64,000 nt of DNA from Caldimonas tepidiphila (GTDB lineage: Bacteria; Pseudomonadota; Gammaproteobacteria; Burkholderiales; Burkholderiaceae_C): positions 4,408 through 68,407 of the forward strand of contig NZ_KZ983959.1 in the NCBI RefSeq assembly GCF_003569765.1, in the 5' to 3' direction. A program made the position numbers and the translations under genes. Under the pieces are notes generated by a model that saw only the letters and a program-made list of their open reading frames with translations, ran no database searches and was not told the DNA's origin. Below, in pieces: positions 8,291 through 17,847 of the stretch (position 1 is its first letter; every line of letters starts with the position of its first letter).

Positions 8291-9313
8291 ATGAACGCAC
8301 GCAACCCCGCCGCGCCGCTGCCGGCCACCGGCGCCCTGATGTCCGTCGACGAGGCCGCGGCGCGGCTGCGCGGCGGCGGCTTCCACTGCGTCGCCGGCGA
8401 GGAGGCGCTGCTGCGCCGGCTGCCGCGTGGCCGCTGGATCGGCGGCACGATCCCCTACTTCATGGGCCAGGAAGGCGGCCGCACCACGCGCGAGCAGGTC
8501 TTCGTCACCACGCTGCCGGACGGCGCGCTCGCGCCCTCCGTCCGCTGGTACGACGCCGCCGGGCTCGCGAACGTCTGCGTCGACGCGCCGGACAACGGCT
8601 TCTCGCTCGTCATCATCCCCGCCTTCTCGGCGATCCATTCGCGCTTCGCACGCGAGGCGCCGCAGTACGAGGACATGTACCTGAAGCCGCTGCTCGGCTG
8701 GATCGCCGGCCTGCACCTCGACGACCTGGGGCGCCGCGCGCCGCTGGTCGTCAACGGCGAGACCGGCGAGCTCTGCGGCGAGCGCGCGGTGGTGATGCAC
8801 GTCCCGCTGCCCGACGACCGGGTGGCGCACCTCGACATCGTCAACCTGTTCCGCCAGGGCGACGGCGACCGCATCCGCTTCACCGAGCCCGGCTTCCACG
8901 CGCACGACTGCCTCGTCAACGGCCGCCCGGTGAACTTCGCCGACTACCTCGCGCAGAACGGGATCGACACGCGCTGGCCCTTGGTGGCCGACTACGCGGG
9001 CGCGATGGTCAACGTGTCCTTCAAGGGCGTGGACGCGGAGCAGCGGCGCGTGGACTTCTACGCGCCGGTGTTCGACGACGCCGAGTACCGGCTCGCCGCG
9101 CCGGTGGAGGACTACCAGCGCGCCTTCGCCGCCGCGATGCCCGGCGGCGGCGCGTCCGTCGCGTGGAGTTGCAACTGCATCCTGAACTACCTGTACTCGG
9201 GGCTGGAGGGGCAGCGCACCGGCGCGATCACCGGGCCGATGACCTTCGGCGAGATCGCCTACCAGCTGCTCAACCAGACGATGGTGGTGCTGTCGGCCGA
9301 CTGGCTCGACTGA
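8291..9313 (+). CDS. Unknown protein with FIST_C-like C-terminus
   Basis: This 340-residue protein has no membrane segment or signal peptide. The end of the protein (WSCNCILNYLYSG, then GAITGPMTFGEIAYQLLNQT) matches the closing pattern of FIST_C sensory domains: a small Cys-containing strand, a glycine turn, GEI and a terminal N-x-T strand. The middle contains an unusual block with many conserved-looking aromatic and acidic residues (PQYEDMYLKPLLGWIAGLHL). FIST proteins are thought to bind small ligands such as amino acids. A sensory role is therefore possible but inferred. It follows the ISL3-like gene by seven bases and is probably co-translated with it. Confidence 0.72.
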   Translation: MNARNPAAPLPATGALMSVDEAAARLRGGGFHCVAGEEALLRRLPRGRWIGGTIPYFMGQEGGRTTREQVFVTTLPDGALAPSVRWYDAAGLANVCVDAPDNGFSLVIIPAFSAIHSRFAREAPQYEDMYLKPLLGWIAGLHLDDLGRRAPLVVNGETGELCGERAVVMHVPLPDDRVAHLDIVNLFRQGDGDRIRFTEPGFHAHDCLVNGRPVNFADYLAQNGIDTRWPLVADYAGAMVNVSFKGVDAEQRRVDFYAPVFDDAEYRLAAPVEDYQRAFAAAMPGGGASVAWSCNCILNYLYSGLEGQRTGAITGPMTFGEIAYQLLNQTMVVLSADWLD

Positions 9314-9345
9314 GTGAGGCCGGGCGCGCGACGCGCCCGCCGCGC

Positions 9346-9831
<486 letters not shown>

Positions 9832-9878
9832 GGAGGCTCTCCCGAAGGAACTGGAAGGCAGGGATCCTAGCCGGTGCG

Positions 9879-10775
9879 TCAATGGCCGGACTGCGGCTCG
9901 AGCCAGGACAGCGCGGCGGCCGCGAGGATCAGCGCGCCGCCGAGCAGCGTCGCGCCGCCGAGCACGGCGCTGCCGAGCAGCACCGCGGACACCGACGCGA
10001 ACACCACCTCGACGAGCATCACCACCGCGGTGACGTTGGCCGGCAGCCGCGCCGCGCCGTACTGCAGCGCGAGGTTGCTCAGCAGGAAGGCGACGGCGAG
10101 CAGCAGCGCCGGCAGCAGCCACGCGGCCTGCGGCAGCGGCGGCCAGGACGCGCGGCCCGCGCCGACGAGCAGCGACGCGACGAGGCCGGCCACCAGCGCG
10201 CCGCCGACGAACATCGCCAGCGCGCGCTGCTCCTGCGGCCGGTGGCCCTCGCGGCGCAGCATCACGTTGTTGAGCGCGAAGGCGAAGCCGCCGAGCAGCC
10301 CGAGCCAGTCCGCCAGCCCCTGCGGCAGCGGCAGCCCCTGCCCCTCGGGCCTGAGCACGATCGCCGCGCCACCGAGCGCGAGCGCGACGCGCGCCACCGA
10401 CAGCGGCGTCAGCCGCTCGCCGAGCAGCAGCCGTGCGAGCACCACCGCCCACAGCGGCATCAGGTAGAACAGCAGCACCACCCGCACCACGTCGCCGATG
10501 CTCACCGCCCAGTTGAAGGCGGCGTTGGTCGTGCCCGAGGCCAGCACCAGCACCCACAGCGCCGGCACCGACAGCGCCTCGCGCAGCGCGCGCGGCCGCC
10601 ACGCGGCGATGCCCAGCACCGCGACGAGGTAGATCAGCACGGTGGACCACAGCGGGTGCAGGCCGAGATCCTGCAGCGTGCGGAAGGGCCACCAGGACAC
10701 GCCCCACACGAAGGCGTTGAACATCAGCGCCAGCACGGGCAGCGCGAGCGGGGCGGCGGGAAGGGGTCGGGTCAT
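9879..10775 (-). CDS. DMT-family (EamA) transporter
   Basis: This inner-membrane transporter has 298 residues and about ten predicted helices in two EamA repeats. The N-terminal segment FNAFVWGVSWWPF is the usual first-helix motif of this subgroup. It is clearly different from the eamA-like gene at 4.8 kb. Its substrate cannot be assigned. It sits between the peroxidase gene and lplT on the same strand with short gaps, so these three may share transcripts. Confidence 0.85.
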   Translation of the reverse strand: MTRPLPAAPLALPVLALMFNAFVWGVSWWPFRTLQDLGLHPLWSTVLIYLVAVLGIAAWRPRALREALSVPALWVLVLASGTTNAAFNWAVSIGDVVRVVLLFYLMPLWAVVLARLLLGERLTPLSVARVALALGGAAIVLRPEGQGLPLPQGLADWLGLLGGFAFALNNVMLRREGHRPQEQRALAMFVGGALVAGLVASLLVGAGRASWPPLPQAAWLLPALLLAVAFLLSNLALQYGAARLPANVTAVVMLVEVVFASVSAVLLGSAVLGGATLLGGALILAAAALSWLEPQSGH

Positions 10776-10836
10776 CGGAAGAGGAGGCGCAAGCCGCCCG
10801 GCGCACAGGCGCGGGGCGGCGCAAACGGGTCGGGGA

Positions 10837-12114
10837 TCAGTGCCGGTCGGCGCGAGCGATTGCGAGCAGGCGCTCGACCTCGGCGGAGTGGCTCACGGCG
10901 TTGCACTCGTGCCAGCGGCGGATCGCCCACATCACCGCGGCGACCACCACGCCGAACAGCGTGATCGCGCCGAAGGCCGACAGCCCGATCAGCGTCGAGC
11001 CGGCGTAGAAGGCGCCGAGCAGCAGGATGCACAACTGCTCGTTGAAGTTCTGCACCGCGATCGAGCGGCCCGCGCCCATCAGGTTGTGGCCGCGGTGCTG
11101 CAGCAGCGCGTTCATCGGCACCACCAGGTAGCCGCCGAGCGCGCCGAGCAGGATCAGGAAGGGCACCGCAACCCAGACGTTCTCGATCAGGTTCATGCCG
11201 ATCACGAGCACGCCCATCGTGATGCCCAGCGGGATCACGCGCGTGGCGTGCTCGAGCCTCACGCGCATCGACGCGAACACCGCACCGGCGGCGGTGCCGA
11301 TCGCCACCACGCCGACCAGCGACGAGGCCTGCGTGGTGGTGTAGCCGAGCGCGGCGGCGGCCCAGGCGAGCACGATGTAGCGCAGGTTGCCCGAGACGCC
11401 CCAGAACAGCGTCGTCGTCGCCAGCGAGATCTGGCCGAGCCGGTCGCGCCACAGCCGCTGGTTGCATGCGGCGAAGTCGCGGCTCATCGCGACGAAGGTG
11501 CAGGGCAGCGGCTGCAGCGGCGCCTCGGTGCGCGGGATGCGCAGGTTGAAGAGCGCGGCGACGAGGTAGAGCGTGATGAGCGCGGCGATCGCCGCCTCAG
11601 GCGCCGACTCGATGCCGGTGTCGACGAGCGGCAGGTCGAAGGCGAGCAGCGCCTGCGAGACCGCCGGGCCGACGAGCTGGCCGCCGAGCAGCACGCCGAG
11701 GATGATCGAGCCGATCGTCAGCCCCTCGATCCAGCCGTTGGCCTTGACGAGCTGCGAGGGCGGCAGCAGCTCGGTGAGGATGCCGTACTTGGCCGGCGAG
11801 TAGGCGGCGGCGCCGAGGCCGACGATCGCGTAGGACAGCAGCGGGTGCACGCCGAACAGCATCATCAGGCAGCCCGCGACCTTGATGGTGTTCGAGATGA
11901 ACATCACCCGCCCCTTGGGGATGCAGTCGGCGAAGGCGCCGACGAAGGGGGCGAGCACGACGTAGAACAGCGCGAACATCGGCACCAGCGCGGCGCGCTG
12001 CCATTCGCCGGAGCCCGACGCGCGCAGCAGCTCGACGGCGGCCACGAACAGTGCGTTGTCGGCCAGCGAGCTGAAGAACTGCGCCGACATGATCGTGTAG
12101 AAGCCTCGTTTCAT
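10837..12114 (-). CDS. lplT: Lysophospholipid transporter
   Basis: This is a 425-residue MFS protein with about twelve helices, matching LplT, which flips lysophospholipids across the inner membrane for re-acylation. The beginning (FYTIMSAQFFSSLADNAL) and the block AYSPAKYGILTELLPP are diagnostic. The chosen ATG (first base 12114) gives the conserved N-terminus; its ribosome site is weak (GGA only). A TATAA sequence on the minus strand at 12225-12221 may be the -10 box. In this organism lplT stands divergent to alr, a common Burkholderiales arrangement. The fused acyltransferase Aas of enterics is not nearby. Confidence 0.9.
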   Translation of the reverse strand: MKRGFYTIMSAQFFSSLADNALFVAAVELLRASGSGEWQRAALVPMFALFYVVLAPFVGAFADCIPKGRVMFISNTIKVAGCLMMLFGVHPLLSYAIVGLGAAAYSPAKYGILTELLPPSQLVKANGWIEGLTIGSIILGVLLGGQLVGPAVSQALLAFDLPLVDTGIESAPEAAIAALITLYLVAALFNLRIPRTEAPLQPLPCTFVAMSRDFAACNQRLWRDRLGQISLATTTLFWGVSGNLRYIVLAWAAAALGYTTTQASSLVGVVAIGTAAGAVFASMRVRLEHATRVIPLGITMGVLVIGMNLIENVWVAVPFLILLGALGGYLVVPMNALLQHRGHNLMGAGRSIAVQNFNEQLCILLLGAFYAGSTLIGLSAFGAITLFGVVVAAVMWAIRRWHECNAVSHSAEVERLLAIARADRH

Positions 12115-12336
12115 TCCATGCGTTCTGGTTCTGATTCGCGGCTTCCGGCCTGCTGTTGTGCCCCCTTCGTCAGGCCCGGCCACCCCGGCAAGGATGGGGG
12201 GCGGGCCTGAGCGCCCGGGTTTATAGCACGCCCTCCGGGGCTTGCGGCCCCCGGGTCGGCCCCAGTGCGCCGTGGCCGCACGCAGGCGGAATCGGCGTGA
12301 AATCCGCCCGCCGCGACCCACTGGCAGAATCGCCGC

Positions 12337-13446
12337 ATGCCCCGCCCGATCCGCGCCCTGATCCACACCGACGCCCTCGCCCGCAACCTGCAGCGCGCCC
12401 GCCGCGCGGCACCCGACGCACGCGTGTGGGCGGTGGTGAAGGCCAACGCCTACGGCCACGGCATCGAGCGCGCCTACGCCGGGCTGCAGGGCGCCGACGG
12501 CTTCGCGCTGCTCGACCTCGCCGAGGCCGAGCGCGTGCGCGCGCTCGGCTGGCGCGGCCCGATCCTGCTGCTCGAGGGCTGCTTCGAGCCGCGCGACCTG
12601 GAGCTGTGCTCGCGACTGAACCTGTGGCACGTGATCCACCGCGACGCGCAGATCGACTGGCTCGCGACGCACAAGACCACCTGGCCGCAGCGCGTGTTCC
12701 TGAAGGTCAACACCGGCATGAACCGGCTCGGCTTCGCGCCCGCCGAGGCGCGCAGCGCCTGGCTGCGGCTGTCGGGGCTGACGCAGGTCGACGAGATCTC
12801 GCTGATGACGCACTTCTCCGACGCGGACACCGGCCGCGGCATCGCGCACCAGGTGGCGGCCTTCGAGGCGGCCTGCGGCGACCTGCCGGGCGAGCGCTCG
12901 CTCTCCAACAGCGCCGCGACGCTGCGCTTCGCGCCGGACCACCCGGCCGTGCGCGCCGACTGGGTGCGCCCAGGCATCATGGTCTACGGCTCCTCGCCCG
13001 ACTTCCCCGCGCACTCGATCGAGGACTGGGAGCTGCGGCCGACGATGACGCTCGAGAGCGAATTGATCGCGGTGCAGCGGCTGCAGGCCGGCGACACGGT
13101 CGGCTACGGCAGCCGCTTCGTCGCCGAGGCGCCGATGCGCATCGGGGTGGCGGCCTGCGGCTATGCGGACGGCTACCCGCGCCACTGCCCGGGCGACAAC
13201 GAGCGCAGTACCCCGGTGCTGGTGGACGGCGTGCGCACGCGGCTGGTCGGCCGCGTGTCGATGGACATGATCACGGTGGACCTGACGCCGGTGCCCTCCG
13301 CGCAGCCCGGCAGCCGCGTGACGCTGTGGGGCGAGGGGCCGCGCGGCACGCGGCTGCCGATCGACGAGGTGGCGCAGGCCGCGGGCACCGTCGGCTACGA
13401 GCTGATGTGCGCGCTGGCGCCGCGCGTGCCGGTGCAGGTCCTGTAG
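12337..13446 (+). CDS. alr: Alanine racemase
   Basis: This PLP enzyme interconverts L- and D-alanine for peptidoglycan. It has 369 residues. The PLP-binding Lys35 lies in [10 protein letters not shown] and the second catalytic base Tyr257 in [20 protein letters not shown] and SMDM.TVDLT are further family blocks. It is divergent from lplT across 222 bases. Unlike many relatives, radA does not follow; a cation exchanger does. Confidence 0.95.
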   Translation: MPRPIRALIHTDALARNLQRARRAAPDARVWAVVKANAYGHGIERAYAGLQGADGFALLDLAEAERVRALGWRGPILLLEGCFEPRDLELCSRLNLWHVIHRDAQIDWLATHKTTWPQRVFLKVNTGMNRLGFAPAEARSAWLRLSGLTQVDEISLMTHFSDADTGRGIAHQVAAFEAACGDLPGERSLSNSAATLRFAPDHPAVRADWVRPGIMVYGSSPDFPAHSIEDWELRPTMTLESELIAVQRLQAGDTVGYGSRFVAEAPMRIGVAACGYADGYPRHCPGDNERSTPVLVDGVRTRLVGRVSMDMITVDLTPVPSAQPGSRVTLWGEGPRGTRLPIDEVAQAAGTVGYELMCALAPRVPVQVL

Positions 13447-13523
13447 CTCGCGGCGCCCTGCCGGCGCGTCGCTGCGCCGGGCTCCCGAGGCAATCCCGGA
13501 GAAGACGACGGAGGACGCGAACG

Positions 13524-14600
13524 ATGAACCTGCTGCTGTTCCTGCTCGGACTCGGGGCGCTGCTGGCCGGCGCCGAACTGGTGGTGCGCGGCGCCTCGCG
13601 GCTGGCGCTCGCCTTCGGCGTCTCGCCTCTGGTGGTGGGGCTGACGATCGTCGCCTTCGGCACCAGCGCGCCGGAAATCGCGATCGCGGTGGGGGCGGCG
13701 CTCAAGGGCAGCGCCGACCTCGCCGTGGGCAACGTCGTCGGCAGCAACATCTTCAACGTGCTGTTCATCCTCGGGCTGTCGGCGCTGATCGCACCGCTCG
13801 TCGTGCACCTGCAGATCATCCGCCAGGAGGTGCCGTTCATGATCGGCGCGTCGCTGGTCGTTGCGGTGATGGCGCTCGACGGCGTGCTCGGCCTGTGGGA
13901 TGCGACGCTGCTGTTCGGGCTGCTGCTCGCCTATGTCTTCTACCTGATCCGCCAGTCGCGCGCCGAGCCGCAGGAGACGGCGGCGGAGTTCGAGCGCGGC
14001 ATGCCGCATGGCGGCTGGGACACGAAGCGCCCGGTGCAGCTGCTGATGGTGGTGGCGGGCGTCGCGCTGCTGGTGCTCGGCTCGCGCTGGCTGGTCGCCT
14101 CGGCGACCGCCTTCGCACAGGCGATCGGCGTGAGCGACCTCGTGATCGGGTTGACGATCGTCGCGGCCGGCACCTCGATGCCCGAGGTCGCGACCTCGGT
14201 GATGGCGGCGGTGCGCGGCGAGCGCGACATCGCGGTCGGCAACGTGATCGGCAGCAACATCTTCAACCTGCTCGGCTGCCTCGGGCTCGCCGGGCTGGCG
14301 GCCGGCGGGGACCTCTTGATCGCGCCGGCGGTGCTGCGCTTCGACTTGTGGGTGATGGTGGCGGTGGCGCTCGCCTGCCTGCCGGTCTTCATGACCGGCT
14401 TCCGCATCGGGCGCTGGGAGGGCGCGGTATTCCTGGGCTACTACGTCGCCTACACCGTCTACCTGATCCTCGCGGCGCAGCAGCACGATGCGCTGGAGGC
14501 GTTCTCGAACGTGATGCTCGGCTTCGTCGTGCCGATCACGATCATCACGCTGATGGTGCTGATGCTGCGCTGGATGAACCGCGACCGGCCCGACGCCTGA
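13524..14600 (+). CDS. Calcium/sodium exchanger (CaCA family, YrbG-like)
   Basis: This 358-residue membrane antiporter exchanges Ca2+ (or another cation) for Na+ or H+. It has two inverted alpha repeats, each with the key motifs GTSAPE...GSNIFN (about residues 50-80) and GTSMPE...GSNIFN (about 217-250), whose acidic residues bind the ions. There are about ten helices. Two halves are joined by a hydrophilic loop near 150-170. The start ATG at 13524 follows a GGAGG site. It is downstream of alr by 77 bases and converges with the MocR gene. Confidence 0.9.
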   Translation: MNLLLFLLGLGALLAGAELVVRGASRLALAFGVSPLVVGLTIVAFGTSAPEIAIAVGAALKGSADLAVGNVVGSNIFNVLFILGLSALIAPLVVHLQIIRQEVPFMIGASLVVAVMALDGVLGLWDATLLFGLLLAYVFYLIRQSRAEPQETAAEFERGMPHGGWDTKRPVQLLMVVAGVALLVLGSRWLVASATAFAQAIGVSDLVIGLTIVAAGTSMPEVATSVMAAVRGERDIAVGNVIGSNIFNLLGCLGLAGLAAGGDLLIAPAVLRFDLWVMVAVALACLPVFMTGFRIGRWEGAVFLGYYVAYTVYLILAAQQHDALEAFSNVMLGFVVPITIITLMVLMLRWMNRDRPDA

Positions 14601-14629
14601 AGCGGCGCAGGCGCGGGCAGACCCCGGAT

Positions 14630-16105
14630 TCAGGCCGGCGGCAGGCCCGCGTCGACGCCCGCGGGATCGGCCGCCAGTTCCGCCACGATCGCGCCCAGCC
14701 GCCGGATCGCCGCCTCCAGGCGCGGCGACCAGGGGTCTCCATACTGCAGCCGGATGAAGTGGTCGAAGCGCCGGCTGCAGCTGAAGGCCGCGCCGGGCGC
14801 GACGCCGATGTGCTCGCGCCGCGCGCGCTCGAACACCGCGCGCGAATCGATCCCGCGCGGCAGCTCGATCCACAGCATCAGCCCGCCCTGCGGCACGCTG
14901 AGCCGGCAGCCGGCCGGGAAATGGCGCGCGACCGCCTCGGCCATCTGCCGCATCTGCGTGCGCAACGCCGCGCGCAGCCGGCGCAGGTGGTGGTCGTAGC
15001 CGCCGTCGCGGATGAACTGTGCCAGTACCTCCTGCTGCAGCATCGGGCAGGCTACCGACGTGCGCCACTTCAGCCCCTGCGTCTTCAGGAAGTGCCGCCC
15101 CGGCGCGACCCAGCCGAGGCGGTAGCCCGGCGCCACCGTCTTCGTGAAGGCCGAGCACAGGATCACGTCGCCGTCCGGGTCGAAGCTGCGCAGCGCCGGC
15201 GGGCGCTGCTCGCCGAAGTGCAGCTCGCCGTAGATGTCGCTCTCGATCAGCGTGAAGCCGCGCTCGGCGGCGAGTCCGACCAGGCGGCGCTTGTGCGCCA
15301 CCGGCATCAGGCTGCCGAGCGGATTCGGGAAGTTCGGCAGCAGCACGCAGGCGCGCACCGCACCGGGCTCCCGCGTCGCGAAGTCGAGCGCCTCGATCGA
15401 CAGGCCGTCCCGTGGATGGCTCGGGATCTCCAGCGCGCGCATGCCCAGGCTCTCGATCACCTGCAGCAGGTGGAAGTAGGTCGGCGACTCGAGCGCGACC
15501 GTGTCGCCGGCGTTCGCGACCGCGCGCAGCGCGAGGTAGACCGCCTCCATGCCGCCGTTGGTGACGACGATCTCCTCGGGCCGCAGCTGCACCCCCGACG
15601 AGATCGCCCGGCGCGCGATCTCGCGCCGCAGCGCGGCGCTGCCCTCCATCCGGTAGCCGCTCGCGTATTCGGGGTGGCGGCGGTTGATGCCCGCCAGCAG
15701 GTGCTGCAGCTTGGCCTCGGGCAGCAGGGTGCGCGCGGGCGCCGCATGGAAGGACGGCAGCGCCTCGGGGTCCTCGACGACCCGCATGAACTCCTGCAGC
15801 ACCGCGTCCACGCTGACGAAGGAGGCCTGCTCCATGCACGGATCGAGCCGCGGCTCGGGCAGCGGGGCGGGCGGCGTCGGGGCCACGAAATAGCCCGACC
15901 TCGGCCGCGCCTGCACGAGCGCCCGGTTCTCGAGCCAGCGGCAGGCCTGCAGCGCGGTGTTGAGGCTCACGTCGTGCTGCTGCGCGAGCCGGCGCACCGA
16001 GGGCAGGCGGTCGCCCGGTTGCAGCGCACCGCTCGCCATCGCGCGCTCGAGCAGGCCGGCGAGGCGCCGGTAGAGCGGGGCGGGGTCGTCGTGGGCAGCG
16101 TCCAT
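14630..16105 (-). CDS. MocR-type regulator (GntR HTH fused to aminotransferase domain)
   Basis: This is a transcription factor of 491 residues. Residues 8-75 form a GntR winged helix (LYRRLAGLLERAM, LPSVRRLAQQHDVS), and residues 120-480 a class I aminotransferase fold. The PLP Lys is kept in SAFTKTVAPGYR (near 322), and NFPNPLGS takes the place of the usual NPTG. MocR proteins sense PLP or an amino acid through this domain. The gene is divergent from the DUF2917 gene over 181 bases, so it probably controls that gene and itself. An inverted repeat in the gap is listed separately. Confidence 0.9.
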   Translation of the reverse strand: MDAAHDDPAPLYRRLAGLLERAMASGALQPGDRLPSVRRLAQQHDVSLNTALQACRWLENRALVQARPRSGYFVAPTPPAPLPEPRLDPCMEQASFVSVDAVLQEFMRVVEDPEALPSFHAAPARTLLPEAKLQHLLAGINRRHPEYASGYRMEGSAALRREIARRAISSGVQLRPEEIVVTNGGMEAVYLALRAVANAGDTVALESPTYFHLLQVIESLGMRALEIPSHPRDGLSIEALDFATREPGAVRACVLLPNFPNPLGSLMPVAHKRRLVGLAAERGFTLIESDIYGELHFGEQRPPALRSFDPDGDVILCSAFTKTVAPGYRLGWVAPGRHFLKTQGLKWRTSVACPMLQQEVLAQFIRDGGYDHHLRRLRAALRTQMRQMAEAVARHFPAGCRLSVPQGGLMLWIELPRGIDSRAVFERARREHIGVAPGAAFSCSRRFDHFIRLQYGDPWSPRLEAAIRRLGAIVAELAADPAGVDAGLPPA

Positions 16106-16146
16106 GCAGGGCGATTGTCGCGGGCCGCCGGGCGGCGCGCACAGGT

Positions 16147-16226
16147 ACAGATGGGCGGGGGAAGGACCGGCACAGTTGCGCGGCACGCGATCTGTTGCGG
16201 TGCGCTTCGTGCGGCCCTGCATCTGT
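16147..16226. promoter_or_regulatory. Candidate MocR operator: widely spaced inverted repeat
   Basis: The sequence ACAGATG at 16147-16153 is mirrored by CATCTGT at 16220-16226, with a further CTGTTGCG/ACAGTTGCG pair between them. The arms lie in the divergent gap of a MocR gene and a DUF2917 gene. MocR dimers often bind repeated half-sites in such gaps. This is a pattern seen by eye only. Confidence 0.35.
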
Positions 16227-16286
16227 GCGAGCGCGCGCCGCGCGGCAACACTGGAGACCGCTCGATTCCCTTCCAGGAGGCCCGCC

Positions 16287-16652
16287 ATGCTCAGGTTCGA
16301 AACGCCCCTCGTGCTGCAACTGCAGGACGGCCAGCTGCTGCGCTGGGAGCAGCCCGACAGCGCCGTGCTTCGCGTCGAGGAGGGCCGGATCTGGCTGACC
16401 CGCGCCCACGACCCGCTCGACCATTTCCTAGAGGCCGGCGCCCGCTTCGTGCTGCGCCCCGGCGAGGCGGTGCTGATCGGCGCCGAGGGCCGCGCCCAGA
16501 TCGGCCTGTCGGCGCTGCCCGGCCCCGCCGCCTGGCTGCTAGGCCGGCTGCGCGACGCCGCCGCGCGCTGGAGCGAGCGGCACCTCGGCGGACGCGCCGC
16601 GCCGCGCCTGCCGGGGCAGGCCGGAGAGACCCGCCGCCGCGTGGGTGCTTGA
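16287..16652 (+). CDS. DUF2917 domain protein
   Basis: This is a 121-residue cytoplasmic protein of unknown function. The core (residues 5-75) is a small cupin-like beta fold: LRVEEGRIWLTRAHDPLDHFLEAG, then RPGEAVLIGAEG. This matches the DUF2917 pattern common in Burkholderiales. The C-terminal 40 residues are basic and Trp/Arg-rich. A CCAGGAGG ribosome site precedes the ATG at 16287. It is divergent from the MocR regulator, which suggests regulation by it. Confidence 0.8.
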   Translation: MLRFETPLVLQLQDGQLLRWEQPDSAVLRVEEGRIWLTRAHDPLDHFLEAGARFVLRPGEAVLIGAEGRAQIGLSALPGPAAWLLGRLRDAAARWSERHLGGRAAPRLPGQAGETRRRVGA

Positions 16653-16712
16653 CGCCGGCAGGGGAGCGTTCCCCCGCCCGACAATGCAGGCCCCCTCCAC
16701 TTCCGGTCCCAC

Positions 16713-17204
16713 ATGATGAACCTGCCCAACCACCAGCTGACGATGACGGTGCTGATGACGCCCGACATGGCGAACTTCTCGGGCAAGGTCCACGGCGGCG
16801 CGCTGCTCAAGCTGCTCGACCAGGTGGCCTACGCCTGCGCGAGCCGCTACGCGGGGCGCTACGTCGTCACGCTGTCGGTGGACCAGGTCACCTTCCGCCA
16901 GCCGATCCAGGTCGGCGAGCTCGTCACCTTCCTCGCGTCGGTGAACCACACCGGCAGCTCGTCGATGGAGATCGGCATCAAGGTGGTGGCCGAGGACATC
17001 CGCAGCCAGGCGGTGCGCCACGCCAACAGCTGCTTCTTCACGATGGTGGCGGTGGACGACGACGGCCGGCCGACGCCGGTGCCGACGCTGGAGCCGGTCA
17101 CGCCCGACGAGCACCGCCGCTTCGCTGCGGCACAGGTGCGCAAGCAGCTGCGCCGCGAGCTCGAGGCGCGCTTCACGCAGACGCGGCAGGCGCCGGGCGT
17201 CTGA
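16713..17204 (+). CDS. Acyl-CoA thioesterase, hotdog fold
   Basis: This 163-residue hotdog-fold enzyme hydrolyses acyl-CoA esters and resembles the YciA/cytosolic thioesterase group. The motif NFSGKVHGGALLKLLDQVAY (about 22-41) carries the active-site Asn/Asp region of the family, followed by VTLSVDQVTFRQPIQVG. Two adjacent Met codons begin the frame; the first is used here, but the second is equally possible. It follows the DUF2917 gene by 60 bases and converges with the cytochrome gene. Confidence 0.88.
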   Translation: MMNLPNHQLTMTVLMTPDMANFSGKVHGGALLKLLDQVAYACASRYAGRYVVTLSVDQVTFRQPIQVGELVTFLASVNHTGSSSMEIGIKVVAEDIRSQAVRHANSCFFTMVAVDDDGRPTPVPTLEPVTPDEHRRFAAAQVRKQLRRELEARFTQTRQAPGV

Positions 17205-17253
17205 GGCCGCCGCCCGCACGCCCGGCTGCCGCGAGGCGTGCGGGGCGGACCGC

Positions 17254-17634
17254 TCACTTCGCCAGCCCGAGGATCCACTGCACGAGCTGCTGCGCGTCCT
17301 CGCGCCTGATCGCCACCGCGTTGGGCGGCATCGACAGGCCGCTGACCTCGCCCTTCCAGTGGCTCTCGTAGGGGCTGGAGCCGCGCATCACCGTCTCGGT
17401 CAGCGCGGCAAGCGCGTTCGCGTCTCCCCGGTACTTCACCGACACGTCGCGCCAGGCCGGGCCGATCGGCTTGGCGCCGCCGGGGCCGGGACGGCCGGTC
17501 TCGATGCCGTGGCAGGCCGTGCAGCCGCTGGTCGCGGCGAGCTTGACCATCTGGTCGTCGCGCGCGTCGGCATGGGCCGGGGCGGCCACGGCGAACAGCA
17601 GCGCGAGGGCGGGGGCGGCAAGCGTCTTTCTCAT
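17254..17634 (-). CDS. Small periplasmic class I cytochrome c
   Basis: This 126-residue protein has a clear signal peptide (residues 1-22, ending AHA) and one CTACH heme-binding site near residue 38. A later SMPP supplies the likely Met axial ligand. The size and GPAW...Y.GD pattern fit the small soluble c551/c552-type electron carriers. Its partner oxidase or reductase is not in the window apart from ctaD. It has an AGGAGG ribosome site. Confidence 0.88.
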   Translation of the reverse strand: MRKTLAAPALALLFAVAAPAHADARDDQMVKLAATSGCTACHGIETGRPGPGGAKPIGPAWRDVSVKYRGDANALAALTETVMRGSSPYESHWKGEVSGLSMPPNAVAIRREDAQQLVQWILGLAK

Positions 17635-17847
17635 CGGGTTCCTCCTGTTGACATCAAAGAAAAAGTGTCTTTCGGAGGAGCACGCTACCGGCGGCGCCCA
17701 CCGCGCGATTGATGCCGCTCAAGCGCGGTCGGAGGCTGTGCCGCATTGGCGCAGGCCGCACGACCAACGGTTGCCGCCTGTCGCAGGCTGAAGCAGCCGC
17801 CCGGCGCCAAGCGAAAGCCGGGCCGGGCGGGCGCAGCCACTGCCGGC

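Noticed and set aside
7543-9313. Possible insertion sequence of the ISL3 family
   Set aside because: The DDE domain, zinc cysteines, terminal inverted repeats and target duplications are all absent, so it is treated as a host gene of transposase origin.
12221-12248. Full sigma70 promoter for lplT
   Set aside because: TATAA is present on the minus strand but the -35 position reads GCCGCA, with no similarity to consensus.
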